64,000 nucleotides of DNA from Gliomastix tumulicola (GCA_001599755.1 BCHX01000002.1:3020330-3084329), one strand, 5' to 3'. Counted from the first letter of the stretch, positions 33,910 to 45,527 are shown. Numbers and translations: made by a program. The notes: generated from the sequence alone by a model not told the origin.

Positions 33910-36479
33910 GGTGAAGGTTGATATTTATATCAGACGTGAACGAGTGACTGTGTGTTGCGTGTTGAACGGCGGTCGCCGAAGGGACCGGCCAGAACAAGAA
34001 ATAATACAAGCAGAGAGAGCCGTGTCGGGCGGTTGCGAGACGGTTGAGGTCGGGGTATTAGTTCGACATGGCGTTCGGAGGGAGTCAAGGGCGGCCGGGC
34101 TTGACGTGGACGAAGGGAGTAGCGTCGGATCGGTCTGGCGATTGAAGGAAGAAGGGTCGCGAAGCGCTGCAGGTGAGGAAGTCGGGCGACGCCAGGCGGT
34201 GCGGGCGCTGGGAGGCCTTCAGGCTGTATGTGGCCCGGGTCGAAGGGATCCGGGCAGTCGTGTTCTCTTCCCCCTCCCCTGCAGTGAATCGACGATCGGG
34301 TACTCGACAAATGCGAAAAAGCCGGTCGCACGAGCGTGAAATAGACGTCGTCAAATGCGCAGGAGGTCGCAGGTCCTGGCGAAGTGAAAGGGCGTCGGTG
34401 GGCGCGCGACTCGGCGGGTGTGGTGAAGGGGGGNTTTTGTTCGAGGGACGACGGATGGGGGAGAGAACGAGAAGACAGGACAGGCAGAGAGACTGGGGGA
34501 AGGATTGGTCTGGGGCTCAGGCCTGCAGGCCTGCCGGGGGCGAGTTTAGTGGTAGGGCCGTGGACAAGTGGTACTTTCCGCTAGGGGCATAGGTTAGTGC
34601 GCTGATTGGTACCTGGAGTCCTCGGCCGTACCTACCGGCCGTTCTGCTTTAACTGCTACCTTTGACGGAGCGGAATGGCTATTTTAGGTTTAACGCCCCC
34701 CGAAACCCGCCTATGGTTTTACAGAGATCAGCGAGGAAGGTGCAGCCGGGCACTTGCTTTCTTCTCTTCTGTTTCACGCCCACCTGCATATTTGATTGTT
34801 TGAAGAGGAAGCAGAAATAAAAAATGATGAATCCTTTCTAAACCCCCAAAGACATCATTCTTCCTCCTTATTGCCTTTGCCGGACAGCGCACTGGTAAAA
34901 GCGTCGTGGCAATCCGCCCGGCTCTTTTCGAGCGGCGGCCATTTTACCGGCGTAATAGTGGAGGCACGCTGAAAGAGGTATCCATTGCACTCTAGGTACC
35001 TTTTATAGTGCCGAGTAAATCAGCCAGCACAATGGGGACACTGTCCGCTGTCGACCCGAAAGCCACTGGCCGCCCGCCACGGAAGGACTGCCCTATTATT
35101 ACCAAAGCGCCCTCGCATCAGTTCCCGGCGAGGGCGAGCGAATCCTGGAGTCCAGAAGGCCAGCCCGAAGACCCGACCACTTCGCGACGCAGGCTGTCGA
35201 CCTCTCGCTGCCCAGCTCTGGAATGCCTCAGCCTGCCTCCTCGCTGCTTCGACCAGAACACCAGCCAGAGCATAAAATTACGGGTCTCACAGTCTGAATC
35301 ATGGGAATCCGCTTCGAGGGAGCAACTCGTACAACGTCTTGACGATCCCGCGATGGCTCGGGGAAATGACACTGAGCCCGTCTTTCATATCGCCCTCCCG
35401 GTCGCCAGCAGACCGATGAACGGCCAGCCAGTGACAAGCACCGCTGCAGGAGGTGTGCAGCGGGTTACGAGGAGTAGCGTAGTAGTTGTCACCCCCTACC
35501 AGAGCTGATACTGCTATCACTGTTGCACTATGAAGCCATCACGGCGGTACCCCGGCCATTCTCATCCACCTCACATTAAGAGTCTCGGCGGGCGCACACG
35601 ACCTCTTAACCTTTCGCGGGCAAATACAAGGGGCGAAGAGCCTATCTATCTGCTGCTTTGCCCGCTTGCTCGCTTTCGCAACGGCCACTGCCGACGGCGA
35701 GCTCTCGGTCGGATCTCACCTCGCTCTTCCCGCCCGGAGGACACGGGTGTATTACTGTGTCTGTACGGATACGCCTGAGAGAAGGGCAGTCGCCGACGCA
35801 GCGCCCATCATGACGCAAGTGGTACTAATAATGCCTGCAACCCTTGCTCCGTGCTTCAACAACACGTGCTCAGCAATCAGGATGCATACATACGACATAC
35901 GATACGAGTACGAGCACCTCATTAAACCAGACGGGACGGAAATTCATCAGTCTTTCTCCCCGCCTTCAGCCTTTTACCGTCGCTGTTGCGCACCTGCCTT
36001 TGAGGATAAAGTGCCAAGTATTGCAGCTAACGCAGATACAACCGGCCCCATACCGCCCCAGCCGTGCATTCATGTACCCCAGATAGGACTTGCTCTAGGG
36101 TACCCAGCAGACAAAAAGGGTAAAGTCAGCTCAGTTTCTGGAAGTTGCTAATAATATCCAGTGGCTCTTTCCCCATAGTTGCACCTTGGCCTAAGCTGGA
36201 AATGTAATCGAGGGGCGACGCACGATGAATGACAAACTTCAATTTCAACCTCAGCTCAGATCGACCCTGTGATGAACTCAGGTAGAGACCGCTCCCCGGC
36301 CTTATTTCGCCTCTGACTGCTCGCGCAAGCTTCACGTCAGCTCATCCTGGTCCGCAGGGGAGCAGTAACAGTGTCCAAGCGTCGTCAGCCCATATCAATT
36401 GCACAAAGGAGGGGGCATCCAGTCCAAGACCAGACGCGCGTAGGACGCATATTCTTCCCATCTACCGGTTACGTTCAAA
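33910..36479. other. 2.6-kb gene-free region
   Basis: This is the largest gap in the window, between two divergent genes (F-box minus, unknown plus). The first 700 bp is GC-rich, leader-like DNA with purine runs and one undetermined base (N at 34434). From 34600 onward composition is mixed. Open frames of up to about 165 codons (for example 35008-35508) have no motifs and no conserved look. I see no tRNA, 5S rRNA or transposon terminus. Confidence 0.5.
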
Positions 36480-37592
36480 ATGGAGCCAGCATTAGACCCG
36501 GAGGCGACTCAGTCTGAGGCCGCTGACGCTCCCGATGTTGACTTTGACGCCGTCATGGACACGGCGCACCTCGCCAGATTCGAGTTCAGCGATGCGGGCA
36601 CAAAGGTGCTCATGGTTGAGTGGACGCCCGATGCCGTCCCGGGGCAGGAGAGCGCAGGTGACCAGAAGGAGTCAACAGCAGAGACTGGGTGGCAGATCTC
36701 ATGGGCCGGCAAGTCGGCAGGCACCTTTCTTCGCAGTGACGCTCACGTAGAACCATCCGCTGCCGCTGCCGCTGCCGCTGCCGCTGCGTCCTCTGATGCG
36801 GCCGCCGCGGCCGCTCCCCGCAGACGGGTCTTCTTTCTGCTGCCGCCTCCCGCTCCGATCCCGACGACTGTCACTCTGACGCCGCCGGGCGGAGCGGCCG
36901 CCATCGAGTTGAAGCCGCTCCCCGCCATCTTCCCCGAGGGCTTCATGGACGTTGAGACTGGACAGGGGACGCGTGGCGTGCTGCACACCATCTGGGCTAA
37001 GCAGAGGGTGAGAGAGCTGGAGCGGGAGATGGACGCCGAGATGAGGGCTAATGCCGAGAGTGTCGGCCTGGACATGGCATCGGCTGAGAGGCAGTGGATC
37101 GTCGATACCTTCCTCCGTCCTCCCCCGGCTCCTGCTGCCATCCAACCAGTGGCGTCTGGGGCTCCGGCCCCTTTCCTCCCCAGGACACCGACTGGTGGCC
37201 GACTGGGGGAGAAGCTCAAGGGCTTGCGTCTGGGAACTTCGCCTACGGACCTGGCTCCCAGCCCTACTGGTAAGTAGAGGCCTGACTGTCCTGCGACTGC
37301 GAGCCATGCTAATATGCCTGCCTGCCTGCTAGCAAACACCTTTACAATCGCCGGGAGCCAGTCTCAGACTCTCTCGCCCCAGGGAGGCGACATTGCCGTG
37401 TCATCCTTCGCCTCTATGGCAAGGCCACCACCCTTCAGCAGCCAGGGACCTCAAGGCCCTGTCTCGCTCGACGCTGCCCTTCGGGGTGACGCGCCAGCCC
37501 CCGAGAGGTCAGAAGAGGACGAACTATTCGCTCTGCCCATGAGCCCCCGCAGTCCGGAGATGGCGAAGAGCCCGTTCAGTATTCTGAGATGA
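36480..37592 (+). CDS. fungal protein of unknown function
   Basis: Exons 36480-37269 and 37333-37592 encode 349 residues starting MEPALDPEATQSEAADAPDV. The N-terminal part looks folded (ARFEFSDAGTKVLMVEWTPD, GWQISWAGKSAGTFL). A 20-residue Ala-rich low-complexity run follows, then strand-like PRRRVFFLLPPPAPIPTTVT and LKPLPAIFPEGFMD. A charged helix (HTIWAKQRVRELEREMDAEM, NAESVGLDMASAERQWIVDT) precedes a Pro/Ser-rich tail. The helix with the preceding strands looks conserved, the rest disordered. I do not recognise it. Splicing joins SPTG with ANTFTIAGS; without it the frame ends three bases after the donor. Confidence 0.75.
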
Positions 37593-37960
37593 CGACTTCA
37601 TTCCCTCTGATGATGGGAGCTTGCTAGATATCTATAGACGAGAGGGCACACCCCAGGAGAAAAGATGGCGGGCAGGGGGAGGGGGAGGGGGAAGGGGGAG
37701 GGAGAGTGGCCATGTTGGTTTCGCTCGCCTTTTGGATTTAGCCAGCGTTTGCTCATCGTCCTGAGTCGGTAGACGGCTCATCATTTCTTTATTTGTTGTT
37801 GGATACTATACTGACTAATGCATTTCACGCCAAGTCTAGAGGAGCTATCTCATGTAGATCAGAGGGCTCTCTGTTCTTCGAAGAGATTACAAGTACATAA
37901 AAGCGTCTAAGGGGTCATAAGCGGGCGTCACAGTAGTAGTAGATATTTCTTCTTTTTTTT
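37593..37960. other. intergenic between convergent genes, G-rich patch
   Basis: No gene. A GGGGGA/GGGGGAAG-type purine tract lies at about 37671-37708. Confidence 0.6.
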
Positions 37961-38934
37961 TCACCTCCACCCTCCCACGCGTCCCTCATCCCACCTCTCT
38001 TTCCTCTCCTGCCGTAGGTAATACAGCACCCGTGCCTCCCTGTACCGTCTCACCCAGTCACTCACCTCCCTCTCCGTCGCGGCGCCCGTGCCCCCCTCCC
38101 CGCCGCCCTCGAGGAAGCTCTCCTCCAGCGCCTGGCATACCCCACCTTGCTCCTGGACGCCCTGGCTTAGGCGCTGGTACAGGCTCGACGGCGCAAAGGG
38201 CGCGAGCGCGTGGTCCATGTCCCCCTGCTTGGCGCGCCACTGGCGGTCGAGCGCGTGCGTCGAGAGCAGCTGGGCCTGGGTCGCGGCGCGCTGGCGGGCG
38301 AGGCGGGCCTCGAGGTCGGCGACGTGGGCGGCCAGGTCGATGTTGGACGCGAGGGCGGACTGGAGGGAGGCGTGGGAGGCGGCGAGGGAAGGGTGGGCGG
38401 TGTCCGGGCTGTGGGTGAGGGCGTTGAGGAGGGCCGGGGAGGCGAGGATGGCGGCGAGGTCTTGTTTGCTGGAGGGGGGGGGGTTGAATAAAGAATGTTA
38501 GAGCGCGCGATGAGGGGATGGTAAGAAGGGAAGGGAGGGGGGAGGGGAAGGAAATGGGTAACGTACGACTTGTCTTGGAGGATCTGCGGCAGCCAATGGT
38601 CCCCCGGATCCTGCAGTCCAGCCGCCTGCGATGCGCCGTCGGCAGCTCTCGCGAACGGCGGCGGCGCGTGACCACCATCGTACTGAGGAACAGCAGGCGG
38701 ACTCGCATACGGTGGTACAGCGGCAGGCGAGCCCGACGGCGGCGAGGGAGACGCAGCGAAGACACGGCTGCCCCGATGGCCGTGGCCGGTCACGCCGCCA
38801 GGGACGAAGCCCAAGGGCGGCGTCGGCGTGCTGATGCGCGTTGCGTCATGGCTGTGGCTGCCGGGCTTGGGCGGCGGCGGCGGCGGCGTGTATGTGGCTG
38901 CCGCGCCGTGGATGTCGGGCGTGTAGCTCGCCAT
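37961..38934 (-). CDS. VPS37: ESCRT-I subunit Vps37 (Mod(r) domain)
   Basis: Exons 38567-38934 and 37961-38468 encode 291 residues. The first 120 residues are Pro/Ser-rich (TYTPPPPPPKPGSHSH), ending in HWLPQILQDKSKQDLAAILA across the intron. The rest is a helical hairpin: ASNIDLAAHVADLEARLARQ, FAPSSLYQRLSQGVQEQGGV, then ALEESFLEGG and the closing VSDWVRRYREARVLYYLRQE. The last segment is the conserved C-terminal signature of Mod(r)/Vps37 proteins. Family: Vps37 (yeast Srn2) forms the stalk of ESCRT-I with Vps23 and Vps28 and sorts ubiquitinated cargo into endosomal vesicles. A Pro-rich N-terminus is common in filamentous fungi. Confidence 0.83.
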
Positions 38935-39379
38935 CGGGGAGTCCGTCTCTGGTGCGGTGCGGTGTGTTGCCGAGGGTGTTGTGTGTGTCTTGGAGGTTCG
39001 GTCCGTTGCTGATGCTGGTGATGATGGGCACTCGGCTTAATGACGGCGGAAAGGTTAAGCGTTGAGTTACAGTTACCTTTCAGTTGAGTTGCCCCGCATT
39101 AGCACCGAGAGCAAGTACTAGTACTACTACGGAGTACCCACAACCTTAACCTGTGGACCATCCAGATTCCAGAAGACTCGGGATCAGCTACGCCGAACGA
39201 TGAGAACGTCTCAGTATCACGATACTTGGTATATCCCTGCCATTTAGGTAGCTATTATCTTTTTTTGGCTCGCTCCCCATGCTCCAACCAGAATTCTAAT
39301 ACAAATGATGCAGCCAGTGACATCACTGTCCTCGTATGGTACACGTTCCAGTCCCTAGGTATCCCTCGCGTCCGTGCCC
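38935..39379. other. intergenic between VPS37 and NUP84
   Basis: No gene seen. It holds the VPS37 upstream region and NUP84 3' flank, both minus strand. No clear TATA box. Confidence 0.5.
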
Positions 39380-42334
39380 CTATGCCTTCTTGATCGACCA
39401 GATATCCCTCGACCAACCGAGCTCTCGCAGCTTCTTGCTGCCTGACCCCGTCGCTCGCTTCTCTCCCGTGGCGATGGCTAGCGTCTTGCTGGTGGCCGTG
39501 AACGCCTCGAGCAGCTCTTTCACACGGGCCGCCTCGACGAATAGGTTGAGCACATCCGAGTCGCGGGCCGTGATGACCGTCGCCAACTCCATGCATTCTA
39601 GCAGCCAGTCGCGGGAGAGCGAGGTCCCAGCAGCGTGCAGGGCGCTGACGTATGCGACCACCGTCTCTGGGAGATACGCCTTTCGGAGGCCAGCCAGCTC
39701 TTCGTCGCCGTCTGTACCATTGTCAATTTCTGTTTCGTTATGGCACCGGAGAGCTGGGAAATATCTTACCTTGAATACCGACCATTAGCCAGCCCTTGAG
39801 CAATGGAGACATGTTCTCCTTGGCCGTCTTCACCACCTCGCCAAAGTTACCCCAGAATTCTCGGTTTGTAGGAGCTGCCCTGTACGTGATTTTGTCGTTA
39901 GTTTCCACTGCACTCGTAGTTGGTTGTTGTAAAGACGGCACATACTCGGCTGAGATCTCGACTATCGATGCTATCGTTTCCAGAGTATCAAGCGCCTTGA
40001 CAAGCCTCTCTAGTTCGCGGAATGTTCGCGCGTTGGCTCTGACCGTTTCGGGATCGGCCTGGATATCCCTTTGCTCTAGTTGATCGGCCCAGAACTCGGG
40101 GCGATCGAGTTCGGCTTCGTCAACCTCTTCCGCGCCTATGCCTTTCATCACCTCGGCAAATGGCACCCTCTGCATGAGGCTTCGTGCCGCTCGGAGGTGC
40201 AGATGTCCTGTGAGGTGGTCAGCCGAGTTGCATGCGTGATAGGACACTTGCTGCTAGAATCAGCGAGATACATACTGAGGAAGAACTTGTAGATCTGAAT
40301 GCCCGCCGAGAAAACCTGCGCCCACGTCTCATCAACAAGCAATAGCCACTCCAGTGACTTGATGAGATGGTTGTGCTTGCTATCCACAGCGTCCTCATCC
40401 TCTCCAAAGAAGTCTGCTTTGATGGTACGCCCTGGTCGGGTAGGCTGAGTCTCTTTTTGGAGAATCACAAAGGAATCTTTGGCTTCGAAAGAGCGGGGGT
40501 CCGTTTCGCGGGAGATATTCTCGTAAAGCAGAGACGCCTGCGTCTGAACAAAACCCAAGACATTGATATTCGCCCTCTTGATGAGCTTGAGCTGTGTGAG
40601 GCGCTTCTCGATGAGCTCCTCTTGTATCAGATTGGAGCTCAGCACCTCATACAGTCTTGGAGGCTGGAGAAGGGAGGCGTAGAGGGGTATTAGCTCCTCA
40701 AATCCTCCGCGTCTAAGCAGGTCGGCGTATTGGGCGATAATGTTCTCCTGCGCACTGCGTCGTGCTGATCCGAGCAGCGCTGAATCGCGATGCGCCAAGC
40801 CACGCTCCTCTTCCTCTAAGCGCTCTAGCACTGAGAGCAGGGCAAAGACGTGAGCGACAACTCGAAGACCATCCTGCTCTTCTGCCTTGAAGAACCTTTG
40901 AGGCTGGACTTGCGTTGCTTGTACGCTGCCTAGTAGCGAGTTCCTTGCACCCAAGTTCGTCTCAGCTCCGCCAAGAGCGAGACCCTGCTCGACTAGAAAC
41001 TCCTCAACCTGTTTTCCAACAATGGCAGCCTGTAGGGCTTTGTGTGGCTCGAAAGTAGACTGCTCTTCTTGGTTTTCAAGTGATTTCAGTAGGCGCTTTA
41101 CTGCGCTACCGGACTCGCTCTCCAGCTGAATGGTATCGACGGTAGGGAAAGCGGTGGTGAGGTTGGAGGCAACATCTTTCGGACACTGTCCCAAGAGGAA
41201 CTGGTCGATCTGAGTCCGAAGCAGGGCGTTGTAGTGAGCGAACAGGCGATCTTCCCATGTCCCAGCGACCTTGTCCACGCTGTGAATATCGCCCGACAGA
41301 ATACCGTACACTGCACGCTCATAGTCGTCGGTTCCTCCTTGGCGGGCTAAGCCAAAGCACATGCGCCGCCATAGTGTGAGTGCCGTAGGGTCGATGACGG
41401 GCGAAGGCTCATCGTCGTTTGCCGACAGGAGCATGGCTGACAATGAAACAGCTCTCCACATCTCGGTTCTCTCCTGACACCAAAGACGCAATGTCTCCAG
41501 GTCGCTCCCCCGGCGGAGATGCGCGAAACAACCAAGCCAGCTTGCGCGCTCAAAGTACTCATCTTGCGGCTGGAGCTTCCGGCCCTGTCGTGTCGGCGCG
41601 TCGGGATCCAGCTGCGTAATGAGAGGATCACCCGCTTGGGTGGTGTGAGTTTTGCTGATATTCGCTGACTGGCGGTCCAGGAGCTGCGGCCAGCCGGTGA
41701 CGCTTTTCTTGAGCTTGATGGCGGATCTTGTGTGCAGCCAGCCAGAGGCAAGGATATCACCTCGATCGGCGTTTTGCTGGAGCTCGCGTGTCAGCTCGTC
41801 GATGTCGGGACCTGACGCCGCGTTGGTCTGGAGCCACTGCAGTACTGCGCGGCGCTCCTTCGCATCCGTGTCTGCGTTGAGAAACTGCTGCAGGTTGTCG
41901 CTGGCGGTGGCCTTGTCGGCCAAGGTCTGAAGTCTTGAACGGTTCGCATGGGCGTCTGCGGCTTGATGACGAAGAGGCAGCAACCGGCGCAGCAAGTCCC
42001 AAGTTTGCGCTTCCTTCTCGATGAGGTTGATGCGGTCGGTTTCGCTCGCTGATCGGGTGAGAAGTGCGCCAGACTCTGTGTCTCCATCTCCGTCGATATC
42101 CATGTCCACATCGCGACTCCCATATCTCGTCTTGTCCGGTCGAAGCTTCGCAAGTCGCTTGAGAGCATTCTCGTGGTACTTGCGAGGGAGATCCAGTATC
42201 CTCTCGCGCTTGTCGTTTGTCGATAGCAAGGGCGACAGGCATTCGTCTAGCTCGTTGGCGAACTGCTCGAATTCAACTCCAAGATCAGGCAGGGCATCGC
42301 CGACGGCCGGAGGGTATTTCACGTCGAGATCCAT
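39380..42334 (-). CDS. NUP84: nucleoporin Nup84/Nup107
   Basis: Exons 40276-42334, 39770-40207 and 39380-39711 encode 942 residues from the first in-frame ATG (MDLDVKYPPAVGDALPDLGV). The protein is almost wholly helical with Nup84/Nup107 segments: TWDLLRRLLPLRHQAADAHA, SGWLHTRSAIKLKKSVTGWP, CFAHLRRGSDLETLRLWCQE, ALTLWRRMCFGLARQG, YEDRLFAHYNALLR-like and a C-terminal WLMVGIQ/DGDEELAGLRKAYLPETV. Family: part of the Y-complex scaffold of the nuclear pore. The frame stays open for 62 more codons upstream, back to an in-frame TAG at an acceptor-like GCTAG, but has no ATG. The true start may lie in an unseen upstream exon or be non-AUG. Confidence 0.87.
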
Positions 42335-43313
42335 CTTGATTGCTTCGTTGGCGACGTCTCTCTGGAGGGCATGCGCTCTAGGGCTCTTCAATTCTGCGAG
42401 GGCCGGAGAGCAAGCTCCCAAAGGACCTGCATGCCCAATGGCTGAGTTCTTGTTCGAGGTGATGGGATTGGTCGTGCGAAAGCGAGAACGGAAGAATTCT
42501 CCAGTGTCAAGAGTCGGCACTGGTAGAGGAGCTCGAAAGGACTAGCCTCACGCGTCGAGGCAACTCGGAGAAGTCGTCAAGGCTGGGTTGTGCTAGGATT
42601 GGTTTGGGGAACAAAGGAAATAATCGCTGCGTCGTGATTGTTTTGGCAGTAGCACTCAGCGGTAGCAACTTTTTGGCGCCTGCCGTGCCTTAGCGCGCAG
42701 AGCAGGTGACAAAAAAGCGTGAGAATAAGGTACACGGGCATGCGTTCAGACAACTAAAAATGATGGCCCTTAAGATAAGAAGAAGAGCACAGTTCAAACT
42801 TTTCTGTTTAAATGATCATACACTAATCTTCAGTCCTAAAAGAATTATCTTAATAAAATATCGAGCCATTGATTTATTCAATTTGGATGCCGTCTTAAGT
42901 TTTAGTCAACCTTCGATCTGTAGGTGCCGTATGCAACAATCAGAACAATGCATCAATGCGGAAACGTCTCCACACCGCTGTGCGAATGTAGATTTTACTG
43001 GAGATCGCCAAATTTCTTTTTGCTCTTTTTCTTCCTTTTTCTTCTTCAATGTCATCGGCATTCATATTAGAGTCTCGGAACAAGACGCTTCAATACTTGT
43101 TCAGGTCCCCCGAGGGGGGCCTCTCGCGCGCTCAATGATCGCCTAGAGAGAATCCCAGACGCTTTTCAAAACGTTGCTAGTCCTTTTTCCAAACCAGTCG
43201 ACATATGTACGACTTGCGTCACATTCCCTTGCCTCGCTCTATGAAGTTCCTTGGATTGGAGGCCGACCTCGTCTCCTCCGTGATTTCTCAAGGTGATGAC
43301 ACCTCGTGCCCCT
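42335..43313. other. intergenic with AT-rich island
   Basis: The first about 200 bp is the open upstream extension of NUP84. From about 42710 to 43080 the DNA is strikingly AT-rich for this window. A plus-strand frame from ATG 42760 is open for 128 codons to 43146, but its product (Phe/Ile/Lys-rich) looks like translated AT-rich DNA and no family is evident. Confidence 0.5.
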
Positions 43314-43810
43314 TCACTTTGCTTCGTCCAGCTGCTTCAATTTGAGTCGAAGCAGTTTGGGCTTCGGGCAACTGACGCTGCTTGCATCGTCGCCGTGACG
43401 GTCGTAGAAGGCTGCGCAGCAGTCGTATAGCGCCCTAATGGCATCCTGGCACTTTGCCTCGTTGTAGTTGTTCTTGGTTAGGCAATCTGCGCGCGGGCGA
43501 CCGTTAGTGTTTGCAGACAGTCCCTCGTTTCCCTCGTCAATCACATGCCGTACCTTGAATGGCACACTGTATGCGTTTGCGAGGTGTCAGCTACAGTACC
43601 AACGTATTTCAGCCATTCTTGACCTCTGCTTCACTTATTGTTGCCGGCTACCTAGAGAAGCAAAGTGAGGGAAACGTGAATAGTGGTAGGGTTAGACATA
43701 CAGCGCGCGGGTGACACGGCGGGCTTGCGGCTACATCATCTTTTGGGGCCTTGATTGTGTGGTTAGTTGAGAAACGGGGTCGCGTTGGCGAGGCGCAGCT
43801 GTCCTACCAT
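43314..43810 (-). CDS. CMC4: twin CX9C mitochondrial protein Cmc4
   Basis: Four exons: 43808-43810 (the ATG alone), 43702-43749, 43554-43566 (13 nt) and 43314-43486, giving 78 residues: MAPKDDVAASPPCHPRACAI, then QDCLTKNNYNEAKCQDAIRA, then LYDCCAAFYDRHGD and the tail SCPKPKLLRLKLKQLDEAK. The Cys pattern (CHPRAC, CLTKNNYNEAKC, CC) matches Cmc4, an intermembrane-space CHCH protein imported by Mia40. The first intron has donor GTAGGA, a perfect CTAAC branch site and an AAG acceptor. No in-frame ATG exists without it. The 13-nt exon supplies CAIQ. It is head-to-head with the SUMO gene. Confidence 0.82.
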
Positions 43811-44592
43811 TGCCGCAGAGATTGGTCCGAGGGGAGTCCAGTGAACGGTGTATTCGCCAGGCGTGCTGTAGATATCAAGTCTATATCATCGGATGGACGA
43901 ATCGCAGCGGAAGGAAGACACGAGTCAGATAAATGGACGGGACAGAAATGTCGTAAACATGGGCTGAATGGCTGAGACCTGCAGCAAACCTCACAGACAG
44001 GGCGTGGCGATCACTGAAAACAGTGGAAAGCCTTCTGGATCCATCCAAATAATTCGGGAACATGCACCAGCGCTGCTGGCCAATCACCCGCCGCGCTCCC
44101 CACCTTGTGGGTCTGGAGGTGCACTGCAGCCCACTTCCACCTTGCACTCCCAGTTGTCATCCCTCAACTTTGCGAGCCCGAGAAAGAGCGTGCACTTTCT
44201 TCCATCAACCACCACATCGCCTAATTTCCCACCTGCGACCATAACATCTCTTCACTTGGACCGTTCGATCTACTTTTCCTCTAGAGGTAGCATACTATTT
44301 CTGCTTAATGCACTGCGACTAGAGCAGTCCGCTTACGTTCTCGCAAAGATTACATAACACACGCGCGCGCATCGTTGGTTACTACCTCCCGACTCGCATC
44401 TTTTCGGTTGATTCACCACCAAACCTCGCATCACGCAAACAAAGGTACGCCCCTCAACCGCATCGCATTGCATCGTCTTCCATCAGCTCACCGTATTCTC
44501 CGCTTCGCAGCGACTCAGGTCTCAGCATCTCGAGCCGTTATCACCTACCTTTCGACGCAAACGCACGCCAGCTTCACCGCGCATCACGCTTA
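43811..44592. promoter_or_regulatory. divergent CMC4/SUMO upstream region
   Basis: These 782 bp lie between divergent start codons. The 250 bp next to the SUMO gene is C/A/T-rich leader with a possible 5'-UTR intron (GTACGC near 44444, CAG near 44518). No coding potential seen. Confidence 0.5.
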
Positions 44593-45040
44593 ATGTCAGA
44601 AACCAAAATGTCCGCCGACAACGAGAACGGTTCCCCCGCCGGCGGCGCTGCTCCCGAGGCCCCTGCGAACGCCGAGCACCTCAACATCAAGGTGTCGGAC
44701 AATAACAACGAGGTGTTCTTCAAGATTAAGAGGACCACCAAGTTGGAGAAGCTGATGACTGCGTTCTGCGAGCGTCAGGGCAAGTCAATCACGTCGTGCC
44801 GTTTCCTCTTCGAGGGCACGCGCGTCCAGCCCACGGACACGCCGGAAGCCGTAAGTCTACACCCCGTCGGTCGCGAGCGCCACTCTCGTCTTATCTTCTG
44901 GACCTGTCTGCGCCTCAGGGCCTCATTTGGCAGTCCGGTGTCTTCTCTCTTAACATGCTAACCGTGCGCGCGCGCAGCTTGAGATGCAGGATGGCGACCA
45001 GCTTGACGTTCACCAGGAGCAGGTCGGCGGCACCTATTAG
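44593..45040 (+). CDS. SMT3: SUMO (Smt3)
   Basis: Exons 44593-44850 and 44978-45040 encode 106 residues. A flexible N-terminus of about 27 residues (MSETKMSADNENGSPAGG) leads into the ubiquitin-like fold: HLNIKVSDNNNEVFFKIKRT, TKLEKLMTAFCERQGKSITS, CRFLFEGTRVQPTDTPEALE and MQDGDQLDVHQEQVGGTY. The di-Gly followed by Thr-Tyr is the precursor form; a Ulp-type protease would remove TY to expose GG for conjugation by Aos1/Uba2 and Ubc9. Met6 (44608) is an alternative start that would shorten the tail. Length is typical. Confidence 0.97.
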
Positions 45041-45527
45041 GCGACCCATGATCCATCCATCCATCCATCAACAACTGGAAAACGGGGAATGAAACATCAT
45101 CGGCGTCTACTAAATGTCAAAAATCCCACGAGGATTATTAGGACCTAGAGGCTGACGACGAAGGGACATATCAATCTTCCGGCAACGAATTTAACGCAAT
45201 GAATGGACCTGTCTTACTGGGATTTTGGGGAGCAGGTTCAGTGTGTAAGGTAGCCGGGGGTCTAATTCACATACTACGAGCACACAGACAGACAGAGAGC
45301 GCCTCATACCGTGAACGCAGATTTTATTTTGCCTTCCCATCCTCTTTTGCCTGAACCAAACGTGCGCTAGAAATCCAAACATGCCAAGCTCAAACCGCAA
45401 CCCTGCACTCCATCCGAACAAACGCGCATGCCAAAAAAAGGATTAAAATCACAAAACCAGCACCGGAGCCCATCCGGAGTCAAGACCTTCACATCCAATC
45501 TCATAATTAACGTGGATTAGTTCGTTT
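45041..45527. other. intergenic between convergent genes
   Basis: No gene seen. It holds the 3' UTRs of SUMO and the LIM protein, with a CATC tetramer run (about 45053-45068) just after the SUMO stop. Confidence 0.6.

Noticed and set aside
35008..35508. 166-codon open frame in the long gap
   Set aside because: No motif, no splice partners, and overlapping antisense frames are equally long; treated as chance.
39880..39941. Possible intron in NUP84 (donor after GAGTAT, CTAAC branch, GTACAG acceptor)
   Set aside because: It is 62 nt and would shift the downstream frame into an early stop, while the unspliced frame continues into conserved NREFWGNFGEVVK. Read as coding.
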